Assembly: GCA_013373425.1 (NCBI GenBank)
Contig: JABXHW010000007.1
Span: 67,429-128,428 of the forward strand
Origin: Flavobacteriia bacterium
GTDB taxonomy: Bacteria > Bacteroidota > Bacteroidia > Flavobacteriales > Schleiferiaceae
DNA length: 61,000 bases
Reading direction: 5' to 3'
Below, piece by piece: positions 52,958 to 60,902 of the stretch. Every line of letters begins with the position of its first letter. Positions within the stretch are counted from its first letter, which is position 1. The notes beneath the pieces were generated by a model that worked only from the letters and a program-made list of their open reading frames with translations, was not told the DNA's origin and searched no databases. A program made the position numbers and the translations under genes.

Positions 52958-53005
52958 AGAATGAATCGAGTCATACTCAGACCTTTGAGTATTGATAATC
53001 GGACC

Positions 53006-55444
53006 ATGATTAAAGAAACCAAGTGCGATCACTGCGGGACGGCCTGCGACACTTCCATTACCCTAGACGATAAGGTCTTTTGCTGTCATGGGTGCAAGTC
53101 GGTGTACACGATTTTATGGGCCAACGGAATGGAGTCGTTCTACCGCAGAAAAGACGTGGAGGGTGCTCCCGTTGAAATGTCGGATACATATAGCTTTCTC
53201 GACAATGAAGAGATTCAAAAGCAGGTAGTCGACTTCTCAGATGGCAAGGTAGGAGTGGTTCGATTATTCCTTCCAGCCATTCACTGTAGTGCTTGTCTTT
53301 GGTTGCTAGAGCGACTGCACAAGATCAATGAAGGCGTAATTAGCGTCCGAGTTGAGTTCTCAAAACGCACAGCTCACATTCGCTTCCGAGAGGATGTATT
53401 ATCTCTTCGAGAACTCGCGGAGCTTCTTCAAGCTGTGGGCTATCCTCCACATATCCGGTTGTCGGATGGTGAGGATGAAGAACAAAAAGGGAGTAAGGAC
53501 AAGCGAGTGATTTATCAATTTGGCATCGCCGCCTTTGCCTTTGGAAATGTCATGTTGATGGCATTGCCCGAATACTTCTATCCCGGTGATCATTCACTTT
53601 CCGAGTACGCACCATTCTTCCGTTGGTTGAGCTTGGCCCTTGTGATTCCCGTTCTTCTGTATTCGGCAAGAGATTACTATTCCAATGCAATTCGTGGTAT
53701 CCGATTAAAGCGAATCAATGTGGATCAGCCGATTGCGGTAGGGGTAACCGCGCTGTTCCTGCAAAGTGCTTGGGAGATTTTTAGCGGCACGGGCAGTGGT
53801 TATCTCGATTCACTCACCGGGCTTCTCTTCTTCCTGCTTCTAGGTAAAATCTTCCAACGCAAGACCTATGAGTCGTTGTCTTTCGAAAGAGATTATAAAA
53901 GCTACTTCCCTCTTGGAGTCACTCTGATAAACGCTGAGGGTGCACACGAAATCGTCCCCGTTCAAAATTTAGAAAAGGGGCAACGCATCTATGTTCGCAA
54001 TGAGGAAATCATTCCAGTGGATGGAATGATAATTTCAGGCACTCCTGTGATCGACAATGCGTTTGTAACCGGCGAGTCGACTCCCGAACACAAAGCCGTA
54101 GGCGATTCCGTTTATGCTGGAGGAAAGCAGTGCGGGGGTGCAATCGAAGTGTTGGTAGAACGACCAATGGATAAGAGCTATCTCACTCAGCTTTGGAATG
54201 ATCAGCATTTTGATGGCAACAAAGCGGAGCGATTCCATTCGCTTACAGATAAGGTGTCGAGATACTTCGTATTGGCCATCTTGCTTCTCGCCGTGGTCAC
54301 TTTTAGCTATTGGTACCTCGTGGCCGATTTAGCAACGGCGATTCAAGTTTTCACTGCGGTGCTCATCGTGGCTTGTCCGTGTGCTCTTGCTCTTGCAGCT
54401 CCATTTGCCAATGGTCATGCGCTTCGTTTGATGGGGCGATTTGGGCTGTACTTGAAAAGAGCAGAAGTGGTTGAAGCACTAGCAGACATCAATAAAATTG
54501 TTTGGGATAAAACGGGCACTCTTACAGATATGGCCCGATCTCGCGTTGATTGGATGGGTGCCGAACTTACGGATAAAGACAAGGCGGCTATCTCAGGGCT
54601 GATGTCATCTTCCAAGCATCCGCTCAGCATGCGAATCACAGCTTGGCTGGATACTGCGAGTGAGAAAGTGATTCAATTCTCAGAAATTACGGGTATGGGC
54701 GTGGAAGGCGAAGTGGAAGAAAACGCTTGGAAAGTCGGATCGGCTGTTTGGTTGAATCAAGAGGAAACGGACGACCTCAATGCTACCCACGTTCACGTGA
54801 TGAAGAACGGGGAACACTTCGGGTACTTCAGAATACAACATGCTTTTAGAGCAGAGGCAGCAAATGTGGTGAATGCGTTGAAGCCGGTGTACAGTCAGAC
54901 TGTGGTGACCGGCGATGACGAAGGGGAAAAACGCGCCTTGATAGAGTTGTTTGGGGATGTGGTTCGACTTCGATTTAAGCAGAAGCCGAGCGACAAACAC
55001 GGTGCAATCGTCGACCTTCAAAAGCAAGGGTATCGCGTGGCAATGATTGGCGATGGATTGAACGATGCCGGTGCCTTGAACCAATCGGAAGTGGGGATTA
55101 GCATAGCCGAGGATGTCAACAACTTTACTCCTGCCAGCGATGCTATTTTGAGTGCTAAGTCATTTGCCGAACTGCCTGTCTTTTTCCGTTTGGCAAAGTA
55201 TACCCGCAAAGTGGTGTATTGGAGCTTCGCATTGTCTTTTGCTTATAACTTAGTTGGACTATCATTCGCTGTAAGCGGAATGCTGAGTCCACTCTTATCT
55301 GCCATATTGATGCCTTTGAGTTCCATCACGGTTGTGGCTTTCGTATCCATATTGGTCAACCGTTTTCCTATGGAGAAGAAATTGGAGAACCAATCAGAGA
55401 AGGTGCAGCTCAAAAGACGACAAGCAAGCGTGGAAGTAGGTTAA
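53006..55444 (+). CDS. Copper-translocating P-type ATPase, CcoI/FixI type
   Basis: 812 residues from MIKETKCDHCG; an ATG 15 codons earlier (52961) would place the candidate operator almost on the start and is less likely. N-terminal cysteine-rich metal domain (CDHC at 7-10, CCHGC at 26-30), an HMA-like domain with HCSAC, eight transmembrane segments with CPC in VACPCALALA, DKTGT phosphorylation motif, and MIGDGLNDAGAL. CcoI-type pumps export copper needed to build cytochrome cbb3 oxidase. No cco structural gene or ccoS follows; the next gene is convergent. Confidence 0.9.
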   Translation: MIKETKCDHCGTACDTSITLDDKVFCCHGCKSVYTILWANGMESFYRRKDVEGAPVEMSDTYSFLDNEEIQKQVVDFSDGKVGVVRLFLPAIHCSACLWLLERLHKINEGVISVRVEFSKRTAHIRFREDVLSLRELAELLQAVGYPPHIRLSDGEDEEQKGSKDKRVIYQFGIAAFAFGNVMLMALPEYFYPGDHSLSEYAPFFRWLSLALVIPVLLYSARDYYSNAIRGIRLKRINVDQPIAVGVTALFLQSAWEIFSGTGSGYLDSLTGLLFFLLLGKIFQRKTYESLSFERDYKSYFPLGVTLINAEGAHEIVPVQNLEKGQRIYVRNEEIIPVDGMIISGTPVIDNAFVTGESTPEHKAVGDSVYAGGKQCGGAIEVLVERPMDKSYLTQLWNDQHFDGNKAERFHSLTDKVSRYFVLAILLLAVVTFSYWYLVADLATAIQVFTAVLIVACPCALALAAPFANGHALRLMGRFGLYLKRAEVVEALADINKIVWDKTGTLTDMARSRVDWMGAELTDKDKAAISGLMSSSKHPLSMRITAWLDTASEKVIQFSEITGMGVEGEVEENAWKVGSAVWLNQEETDDLNATHVHVMKNGEHFGYFRIQHAFRAEAANVVNALKPVYSQTVVTGDDEGEKRALIELFGDVVRLRFKQKPSDKHGAIVDLQKQGYRVAMIGDGLNDAGALNQSEVGISIAEDVNNFTPASDAILSAKSFAELPVFFRLAKYTRKVVYWSFALSFAYNLVGLSFAVSGMLSPLLSAILMPLSSITVVAFVSILVNRFPMEKKLENQSEKVQLKRRQASVEVG

Positions 55445-56337
55445 TCCAGGGATTCTAGGAAAGCGTAAATCTCGCTGAAGTAGAAGTCGGGGTTCTCTAC
55501 CCATCCATAGTGACCTGAGTTGGGAACAACGCGCAAGGTGGATTCAGGAAGCACGGCATGTGCCGTTTCGGCCAGGGAGATATCCACTACATCAAACTCC
55601 CCTTGAAGAATGAGAACAGGCGGTTGAAAGCTCAACATTTCCTGTTTCACGTCGTATTCATTCGTGGCCATGTTGTTCCACACCATTCCGTTGATTTCAA
55701 GATTCGCCTCGGCCAATCGAGCGGCTATGACCGGTGCGTGATCGTCGTTGTACACGTAGGCATAAGCGAGGAATTCTCGACGTTTAGCGCCGTATTCTTC
55801 GTGGCCTGTATTTACCAAGTTTTGATAGTATGAAAGCGAATCGCGCTGCGGTGCAGTGAGGCGATCTTGAATGAGGACATTTCCGCGAATGCCGAGGTCC
55901 ATACCGCCCGAAGACGATTGTATCATGCCGCGAATTCTGGTGGGATATCGGCTCGCATAAGTGTACGCTAAGATGCCTCCGAAGGACTGACCCATCACTA
56001 CCCATTCGTCAATTTCCAAGGCAACACGAATCATTTCAATATCGGTCGCCATCACGTTTAGGGTGAGGCTTTCGGGGGTTGGATTCTCCATACTCGATTT
56101 GCCCGTTCCTCTCTGGTCGTAGAGAATCACTTGGTAACTCTCCGCAAGCGTAGATGCCAATCCTTCAAATCCATTGGAGTTCATTCCAGGTCCACCATTG
56201 ATAAGTAGAATGGGTTCGCCTTCGCCAAAGATTCGGACGTAATGGGAAATACCGTCGTGGTCGACCCACACTTCGCGATAATCCTGACTCAGCAGTGTGA
56301 AGGGAAGTAGAAAGAGAAAGAAGAAGAGCTTTTTCAT
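55441..56337 (-). CDS. Secreted alpha/beta hydrolase, prolyl aminopeptidase (S33)-like
   Basis: 298 residues with signal peptide (MKKLFFFLFLLPFTLLSQ). S33 pattern: LLINGGPGMNSNGFEGL (oxyanion HGGPG-like motif reading NGGPG), YDQRGTGKSS, nucleophile serine in GQSFGG (about 119), acid in LQGEFDVVD, and His in SGHYGWVE. Members release N-terminal proline or act on small amides and esters; substrate here unknown. Stop shares TTAA with the convergent ATPase gene. Confidence 0.85.
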   Translation of the reverse strand: MKKLFFFLFLLPFTLLSQDYREVWVDHDGISHYVRIFGEGEPILLINGGPGMNSNGFEGLASTLAESYQVILYDQRGTGKSSMENPTPESLTLNVMATDIEMIRVALEIDEWVVMGQSFGGILAYTYASRYPTRIRGMIQSSSGGMDLGIRGNVLIQDRLTAPQRDSLSYYQNLVNTGHEEYGAKRREFLAYAYVYNDDHAPVIAARLAEANLEINGMVWNNMATNEYDVKQEMLSFQPPVLILQGEFDVVDISLAETAHAVLPESTLRVVPNSGHYGWVENPDFYFSEIYAFLESLD

Positions 56338-56372
56338 GCGAGATGAAGTTGTTTGCAGAAAGGTACGAAACG

Positions 56373-56400
56373 AAAAAAGCCGACGCTAGGCCGGCTTTTG
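56373..56400 (-). terminator. Rho-independent terminator of the YqeY gene
   Basis: On the minus strand AAAAGCCG-loop-CGGCTTTTTT, 20 bp after the YqeY stop. Confidence 0.8.
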
Positions 56401-56420
56401 TAAGATATTGCTAAAGCGAA

Positions 56421-56873
56421 TTAGCTCTGCAATTGCTTGCGAACTTCAGCAGCGATGGCTTTGCCTTCCGCCTTGCCAGAGAGCTTTCCGGTAGCGGCAC
56501 CCATCACCTTGCCCATGTCGCCCATTCCCTGAGCGCCGGTTGAGGCGATGATTTCTGAAATCGCAGCGGCTAGTTCGTCGCCCGACATCATTTCTGGCAA
56601 ATATGCGCTGATAAATTCAGCTTCCATTTCTTCTGTCTCTGCAAGATCCGCACGATTTTGCTCACGGTAAATGGCTGCAGCATCATCGCGTTGTTTCTTG
56701 AGTTTCTGAAGGAGCTTCAAGCTGTCGGAGTCTTTAAATTCACCTCCAGCGCCCACTTCAGTTTTAGCATTGATAATCGCTGCACGAATGGAGCGAATAG
56801 CTTCTAATTTATTCCGATCCTTGGCCTTCATGGCCTCTTTCATATCGGCTGTAATGCGTTCTTCTAGTGTCAT
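56421..56873 (-). CDS. GatB/YqeY domain protein
   Basis: 150 residues, the free-standing YqeY form: ITADMKEAMKAKDRNKLEAIRSIRAAIINAKTEVG, then the helical QLKKQRDDAAAIYREQNR region, and the C-terminal subdomain (YLPEMMSGDELAAAISEIIASTGAQGMGDMGKVMGA). The domain is shared with the tail of the tRNA amidotransferase GatB, where it binds tRNA; YqeY itself has no defined reaction. A TACCTTTG box is 4 nt upstream of the ATG. Confidence 0.92.
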   Translation of the reverse strand: MTLEERITADMKEAMKAKDRNKLEAIRSIRAAIINAKTEVGAGGEFKDSDSLKLLQKLKKQRDDAAAIYREQNRADLAETEEMEAEFISAYLPEMMSGDELAAAISEIIASTGAQGMGDMGKVMGAATGKLSGKAEGKAIAAEVRKQLQS

Positions 56874-56877
56874 GTTG

Positions 56878-56885
56878 CAAAGGTA
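56878..56885 (-). promoter_or_regulatory. TACCTTTG promoter box, 4 nt from the YqeY ATG
   Basis: Perfect TAnnTTTG on the minus strand; it overlaps nothing and sits in the 27-bp gap after the upstream TPR gene. Confidence 0.5.
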
Positions 56886-56900
56886 CGAAGTCGCGGAATT

Positions 56901-58022
56901 TTACTCCTGCATTTCCTCCATTGAGATTTGAATGCGGCTCGATAACCATTGCGCCATGGCTTCAACCTGAGCATTATTCTCGCTGATCCACTCATCAGCA
57001 TCCTCATCGTAATTCTGAGAAACCCAGTAAACGAAAGGAACGAAGTGCTCAGAGTCTTTTGTCTCAACAATGATTTTGGTAATCAAGTTCCAGTAAAAGC
57101 CTAGGTCTGCATCTTCAAGTCCTTGTAACGACATGGCCAGTGCTCTGATGTAATCCGCGCGCGTTTCCATGTTTTCAGAGAATTCATGAGCCGCAGATTC
57201 GGCGCCCTCTTGATTCAATACTGAATCGAGTTTTTCATCGATGGTGCCAAGACTTGCATACATCAAGCCTAGCATAAAGTCAGAGTTTTGAAACGCCTCA
57301 TCTCGTTCATCTGTATCAGACGATATGTTGATGTTCAAGCCACCCGATTCGTTTCCGGAGACCATAGACTCCCAAGCTCCATCGAAGCCAGAATTGGCGA
57401 CACTTCTGCGGGTAGGTGATTCTTCTAGTAGCAACATCCATAGGAAATTGGACAATTGTTTGGTGTCGCTGGCTCCCCTGTTGTACTGGAGAATAGAAAG
57501 TCGGAACATGCTCGATGAATGGAACGGATTGAGGGTTAGGGCTTCCAACATTTTTGCTTCAGCTTCCTCAAGCTCTTCTAATCGTTCAAGCGTAATGCCC
57601 CAATTGTAGTAGAGAAGATAATCGGGCCCGAGCGTTTCTAGGGCGTCCTCATATTGTTGAACAGCCGCGCGTGAATTTCCGATATCATCCAGGCAGTTGG
57701 CGTAGGCGATATACGATTGGCGAATGGTTGATACCTGACGCTCGTCTGTGGGGTTTCCATATTCTATAGCGAGTTTGAAATCCTCAATGGCATCTTCGCA
57801 GTTGTTCATGGCTGAATAGGAGAATCCGCGCTCGTAGTGAAGGAGCATATCCCCTTCAAACTCATCGATCATTTCGTCATAGATCTCGATGGCCTTTTCA
57901 TATTCACCTGCATCGTGGTGTGCGATAGCCTCTTGGATTCTGTCGCTATACGACGAACCTCCTTTTTGTGCAGAAAGGGATAGGGTGGAGATAGCGAATA
58001 TCCCCAATAGAAACTTCTTCAT
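56901..58022 (-). CDS. Periplasmic tetratricopeptide-repeat protein
   Basis: 373 residues with a signal peptide (MKKFLLGIFAISTLSLSAQ). At least four TPR units in the first 180 residues (IQEAIAHHDAGEYEKAIEIYDEMI; LHYERGFSYSAMNNCEDAIEDFKLAIEYG; YANCLDDIGNSRAAVQQYEDALETLG; LYYNWGITLERLEELEEAEAKMLEAL). The C-terminal half is helical with no recognised domain. Acts as a protein-binding scaffold; partner unknown. Confidence 0.85.
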   Translation of the reverse strand: MKKFLLGIFAISTLSLSAQKGGSSYSDRIQEAIAHHDAGEYEKAIEIYDEMIDEFEGDMLLHYERGFSYSAMNNCEDAIEDFKLAIEYGNPTDERQVSTIRQSYIAYANCLDDIGNSRAAVQQYEDALETLGPDYLLYYNWGITLERLEELEEAEAKMLEALTLNPFHSSSMFRLSILQYNRGASDTKQLSNFLWMLLLEESPTRRSVANSGFDGAWESMVSGNESGGLNINISSDTDERDEAFQNSDFMLGLMYASLGTIDEKLDSVLNQEGAESAAHEFSENMETRADYIRALAMSLQGLEDADLGFYWNLITKIIVETKDSEHFVPFVYWVSQNYDEDADEWISENNAQVEAMAQWLSSRIQISMEEMQE

Positions 58023-58122
58023 GTGAGAAAGCGATTGATTGAGACATCAAGGTAAGAACAATGGCTCGAGGTCTCCAGAGTTTTTAAGAAGTTTGTCTGT
58101 GAAACCTCAAAGCCATAGTGAA

Positions 58123-58557
58123 ATGCGAATTTGGAAAGGAGCCGTAGCCACGGTATTTGGATTGATGTTGAGTGTCGGCCTTCAAGCGCAAGAGCAACGT
58201 GAAATACGATACGAGCAATGTGTTCGTGTGATTGAAGCCATGGTGAGCGAGGACTTACCTGCATTAAATGCTGAAGTTACTCCAGAGGTACACGCTCAAA
58301 TGACGAGCACGGATATTCGCTCATTGATAGGGCAAATCAAGGCCATCTTGCCAAATTTAGGTGATGATATTCCGCCCATTGAAGAAATGACCACATTTTA
58401 TGTCACAAAAGAGACCGATGCTGGATTCGAGGAGATGGAGAACTACGCGTTCATCTACGGTGAATGGGTCTTGTACTTCGTTTACACGGAAAGTGGAGGG
58501 GAGAAGATCACGGGGTACAATCTTACTCTGAAGGAGAATATCAGAAGTTTGAACTGA
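58123..58557 (+). CDS. Small secreted hypothetical protein
   Basis: 144 residues from the first ATG that gives a signal peptide (MRIWKGAVATVFGLMLSVGLQAQ); a longer frame starting with TTG at 58039 would bury the signal sequence and is rejected. The mature part (YEQCVRVIEAMVSEDLPALNAEV, then ENYAFIYGEWVLYFVYTESGGEKITGYNL) resembles DUF3887- or NTF2-like periplasmic domains in layout, but the match is weak. It is the last chromosomal gene before the tRNA-associated island. Confidence 0.55.
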   Translation: MRIWKGAVATVFGLMLSVGLQAQEQREIRYEQCVRVIEAMVSEDLPALNAEVTPEVHAQMTSTDIRSLIGQIKAILPNLGDDIPPIEEMTTFYVTKETDAGFEEMENYAFIYGEWVLYFVYTESGGEKITGYNLTLKENIRSLN

Positions 58558-58575
58558 GACTTTTCGTTTGGCCAT

Positions 58576-58605
58576 AAAAAAAGCCCGAGCGTTAACTCAG
58601 GCTTT
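58576..58605 (-). terminator. Hairpin terminator left of the island, probably the ancestral tRNA-fMet terminator
   Basis: On the minus strand AAAGCCTGAG-loop-CTCGGGCTTT with one G-T wobble, followed by TTTTTTT. It starts 2 bp after the left tRNA-end copy, the position expected of the original tRNA terminator before insertion. It may also help end the + strand gene at 58557. Confidence 0.75.
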
Positions 58606-58607
58606 CC

Positions 58608-58626
58608 TAGTAGCGGGGGCAGGACT
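58608..58626. repeat. Left core site (copy of tRNA-fMet 3' end)
   Basis: TAGTAGCGGGGGCAGGACT, identical to 60951-60969; identity ends at the next base on both sides. No tRNA cloverleaf can be formed from the sequence to its right. Confidence 0.75.
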
Positions 58627-58708
58627 TGCCAATCGTTACCCCGATATTTTTAAATCACTGTAAGTCAGGTGGTCAACTTTTCACATTTGTTTCATTTTCA
58701 GAAACTAT

Positions 58709-58725
58709 GGGACACTAGCGGGACA
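58709..58725. repeat. Arm-type site pair P1
   Basis: GGGACA-ctagc-GGGACA: two identical hexamers with 11-bp spacing, 98 bp inside the left core. Nearly the same 17 bp recurs at 60685-60701. Confidence 0.55.
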
Positions 58726-58924
58726 GTTAATAGACTTGTAATTATCATTATATCAGTGAGTAAGTATCGTTATTTAGAATTGGTAAACAGAATGCAGTGA
58801 ATCAGTATCAAATAACTGATAATGAGTTCTACTGACTTGAATTTGCTGTAACAATGTAACATTATTGACTTAATCAGCACTCGCCTAATGAGCTACGTGT
58901 TACAAAAGAGTTTGGAACTTGAGA

Positions 58925-60598
58925 CTATTGTTTCAGCGTTGTTGATTCATTCGAAACTAGAACCTGTTTGATTCCATCAAGAATATCTTCGGGGTACGGC
59001 TGATCACCAAAATTCTTTGACACGTAATTACTAAATGGATCGACGAAACCCTTCCCTCTTGCCGCTTGTTTTATTACGTCTACCAAATGCTTAGGTTTTT
59101 CTTTAATTCTTGAACGCAAACGGTCTAAATCTTCTATACTCATGGTGGTCAAACGAAGGACGTTAAGCTTCTTGTCCTTCTCAATATTCTCTAACTTCTT
59201 GTTGAATTCGGATGACAAGATGTGAGGGAATAGTAGACTGGAGAATAAGTTATCCATGAAAATTAGAACAGGATAGATGTGGATGGACTTTTTAGAATTT
59301 AATCGCGGGTCGAAATTCTCATGTAACTCTTTAAACCTAGACACCCTTTCGACCAACTGATTTACACCAATTCTATCGAGGAATTTTTCTTCATTTTCTC
59401 CATACAGTGCCTCCATGCTCATACCTACTTTCGAGTCATCATTTAATAGTGTTGATTTGACCTCAAATAAGAAAATATGATTACCAACTCTTAGATAAGC
59501 ATCGCAAAACTCATATTGTTCTCCTCCTATTTTAAATGTAAGTTTCTCAGAGTTGAGAAAGAGACAATGCTTTATCTGAGCTGTTAGAAGTTTCAATTTA
59601 CTAACGACTAATTGCTCAAACCATTGACCCTTCACACTCCCATACTCCTCAATTGACATTATTCCCTTCTTTTTCACGCAATCAAACCAAAAGTCATTTA
59701 AGAGTTGTGTATAAGTCTTAATCAACATTTGTGATCGATCAAGAATAATGAATCGGTCATTCTTGACTTCATGAATGGGGAACTTTTTAATACTAACAAG
59801 CTTTCTAAAGTCTCGAACTTCTACAGATCCGCTGAGACTTTTAAGGAAACTACGTGTTTCATCATCAAGTGGATATTTAATAATGCTATCCAACTCTGTA
59901 TTATCCGCATTTTCAAAACAAACTTTGATTGTATACTTAATAAGCTTCTCCGCCTCAAGACCGTACGCCGACATAACGAATTCCTGAAATACTCCTGATA
60001 AACGCGGGTGTGACGTAAGAAAACGAACTAGATCAATACTATAGGATGGAGTAAGGAATGGATCAATTACAAGGTTGGTTTGATTAAATAGAAGAATTCG
60101 CGTGTTGATGGCTTTGAACAAGCTATTTTCATGTTCAGAAATACTGGGTCCTTTTGTCACTGCTGAATTAATACACAGCAAGTACTTAAATAAATCCTCC
60201 TTGAATTCATCTGCTGCATCTGGATTAGAATCTTCAAATAGATTTTCATCCTGCCCAACAATTTCTTCGATTGCGAATAAGCAAGTAGCGCGATGGATTA
60301 TTATAAAATCAGGAATTGTGCTGCCAGCGATTGATGAAGCCAATGCTGTTTCAAAATCTCTAAAAACACCATCAGTCAGCAGATGTCCAACGACTTCTTT
60401 TTGACGATTAATTTCTCCCCAATTAAAAATATCTTCTGAAGTAAATCGCTTTAAATACGCATTAATACTGGCAATTTCTCCGATGCATAAATCTTTCGGA
60501 TATGACTTTACAAAATCTAGCCTAGGATTGTCAAGTTCGCCGAAAATCATTTCGTAATTGACAATGATTGCAGCTTTTGTAGGAGCGTTGCGAGGCAT
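58925..60598 (-). CDS. Island protein of unknown family with a candidate PD-(D/E)XK nuclease core
   Basis: 557 residues, no signal peptide or membrane segments. I do not recognise the family. The first 300 residues look mostly helical. From about 320 there is a plausible PD-(D/E)XK core: helix glutamate E328 (QWFEQLVV), D366 in CDAYLRVG, then the strand IFLFEVKS with E379 and K381, and Q414 in the following helix (GVNQLVERV). The C-terminal 130 residues include strand HIYPVLIFMD and helical charged parts. It is the only gene of the island. Lone nuclease-like genes on tRNA-linked islands are often anti-phage systems, but that is inference. TTTG-N17-TATCTTAG lies upstream. Confidence 0.6.
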   Translation of the reverse strand: MPRNAPTKAAIIVNYEMIFGELDNPRLDFVKSYPKDLCIGEIASINAYLKRFTSEDIFNWGEINRQKEVVGHLLTDGVFRDFETALASSIAGSTIPDFIIIHRATCLFAIEEIVGQDENLFEDSNPDAADEFKEDLFKYLLCINSAVTKGPSISEHENSLFKAINTRILLFNQTNLVIDPFLTPSYSIDLVRFLTSHPRLSGVFQEFVMSAYGLEAEKLIKYTIKVCFENADNTELDSIIKYPLDDETRSFLKSLSGSVEVRDFRKLVSIKKFPIHEVKNDRFIILDRSQMLIKTYTQLLNDFWFDCVKKKGIMSIEEYGSVKGQWFEQLVVSKLKLLTAQIKHCLFLNSEKLTFKIGGEQYEFCDAYLRVGNHIFLFEVKSTLLNDDSKVGMSMEALYGENEEKFLDRIGVNQLVERVSRFKELHENFDPRLNSKKSIHIYPVLIFMDNLFSSLLFPHILSSEFNKKLENIEKDKKLNVLRLTTMSIEDLDRLRSRIKEKPKHLVDVIKQAARGKGFVDPFSNYVSKNFGDQPYPEDILDGIKQVLVSNESTTLKQ

Positions 60599-60603
60599 AA
60601 CTT

Positions 60604-60632
60604 CTAAGATATTGCATTATTAACCAATCAAA
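60604..60632 (-). promoter_or_regulatory. Candidate promoter of the island gene
   Basis: On the minus strand TTTG (60629-60632), 17 bp, TATCTTAG (60604-60611; one mismatch to TAnnTTTG), 5 nt before the ATG at 60598. Confidence 0.35.
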
Positions 60633-60684
60633 GTTGAACAAAGAAAAAACTTACATAGGTTATTCTCTGCTCAAACATTTATGT

Positions 60685-60701
60685 GGGACACTAATGGGAC
60701 A
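60685..60701. repeat. Arm-type site pair P2
   Basis: GGGACA-ctaat-GGGACA, 11-bp spacing. Differs from P1 only in two spacer bases. It lies 73 bp left of the degraded core-like sequence at 60758. Confidence 0.55.
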
Positions 60702-60706
60702 GCTAG

Positions 60707-60730
60707 AAAAAACATAGCTCAAACCGAGCT
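60707..60730 (-). terminator. Weak hairpin of the inner end unit
   Basis: AGCTC-aaacc-GAGCT (60716-60730) with a T run on the minus strand (60707-60712), in the same place relative to P2 as the strong terminator is to P3. Confidence 0.3.
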
Positions 60731-60757
60731 GAATATGAGTTAATTAAGCAAATATCG

Positions 60758-60768
60758 TAGCGGGGACT
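60758..60768. repeat. Degraded core-like sequence
   Basis: TAGCGGGGACT, matching the first 8 bases of the tRNA 3' end TAGCGGGG and then diverging. It lies exactly 196 bp left of the intact copy (60954). Confidence 0.4.
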
Positions 60769-60821
60769 AAGATCGAGGCCACACCTCTTTTATGCTCGGA
60801 ATCAAGAAGTTACCAAATTAA

Positions 60822-60860
60822 TGATAATCAAATTGACAAATTGTTGATAGCTGATTATCA
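60822..60860. repeat. 9-bp inverted repeat near the right end
   Basis: TGATAATCA (60822-60830) and TGATTATCA (60852-60860), exact reverse complements 21 bp apart. TGATAATGA occurs near the left end (about 58817-58825). Confidence 0.5.
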
Positions 60861-60880
60861 GTAGCTTACAAAGATACTCT

Positions 60881-60897
60881 GGGACAAATTCTGGACA
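60881..60897. repeat. Arm-type site pair P3
   Basis: GGGACA-aattc-TGGACA, 11-bp spacing, 73 bp left of the intact tRNA 3' end. Confidence 0.5.
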
Positions 60898-60902
60898 GTT
60901 CC

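Larger units (their letters stand above)
58558..58924. other. Left end of the tRNA-associated island
   Basis: No gene. In order: the hairpin terminator 58576-58605, the tRNA-end copy 58608-58626, an arm-site pair at 58709-58725, and an A+T-rich stretch with a small inverted repeat ATCAGT-N8-ACTGAT (58801-58820) next to TGATAATGA. Confidence 0.6.

Noticed and set aside
58627-58690. A second tRNA gene at the left core site
   Set aside because: Only the 3' 16 bases of the tRNA are present; the adjacent sequence has no T-loop or anticodon arm.
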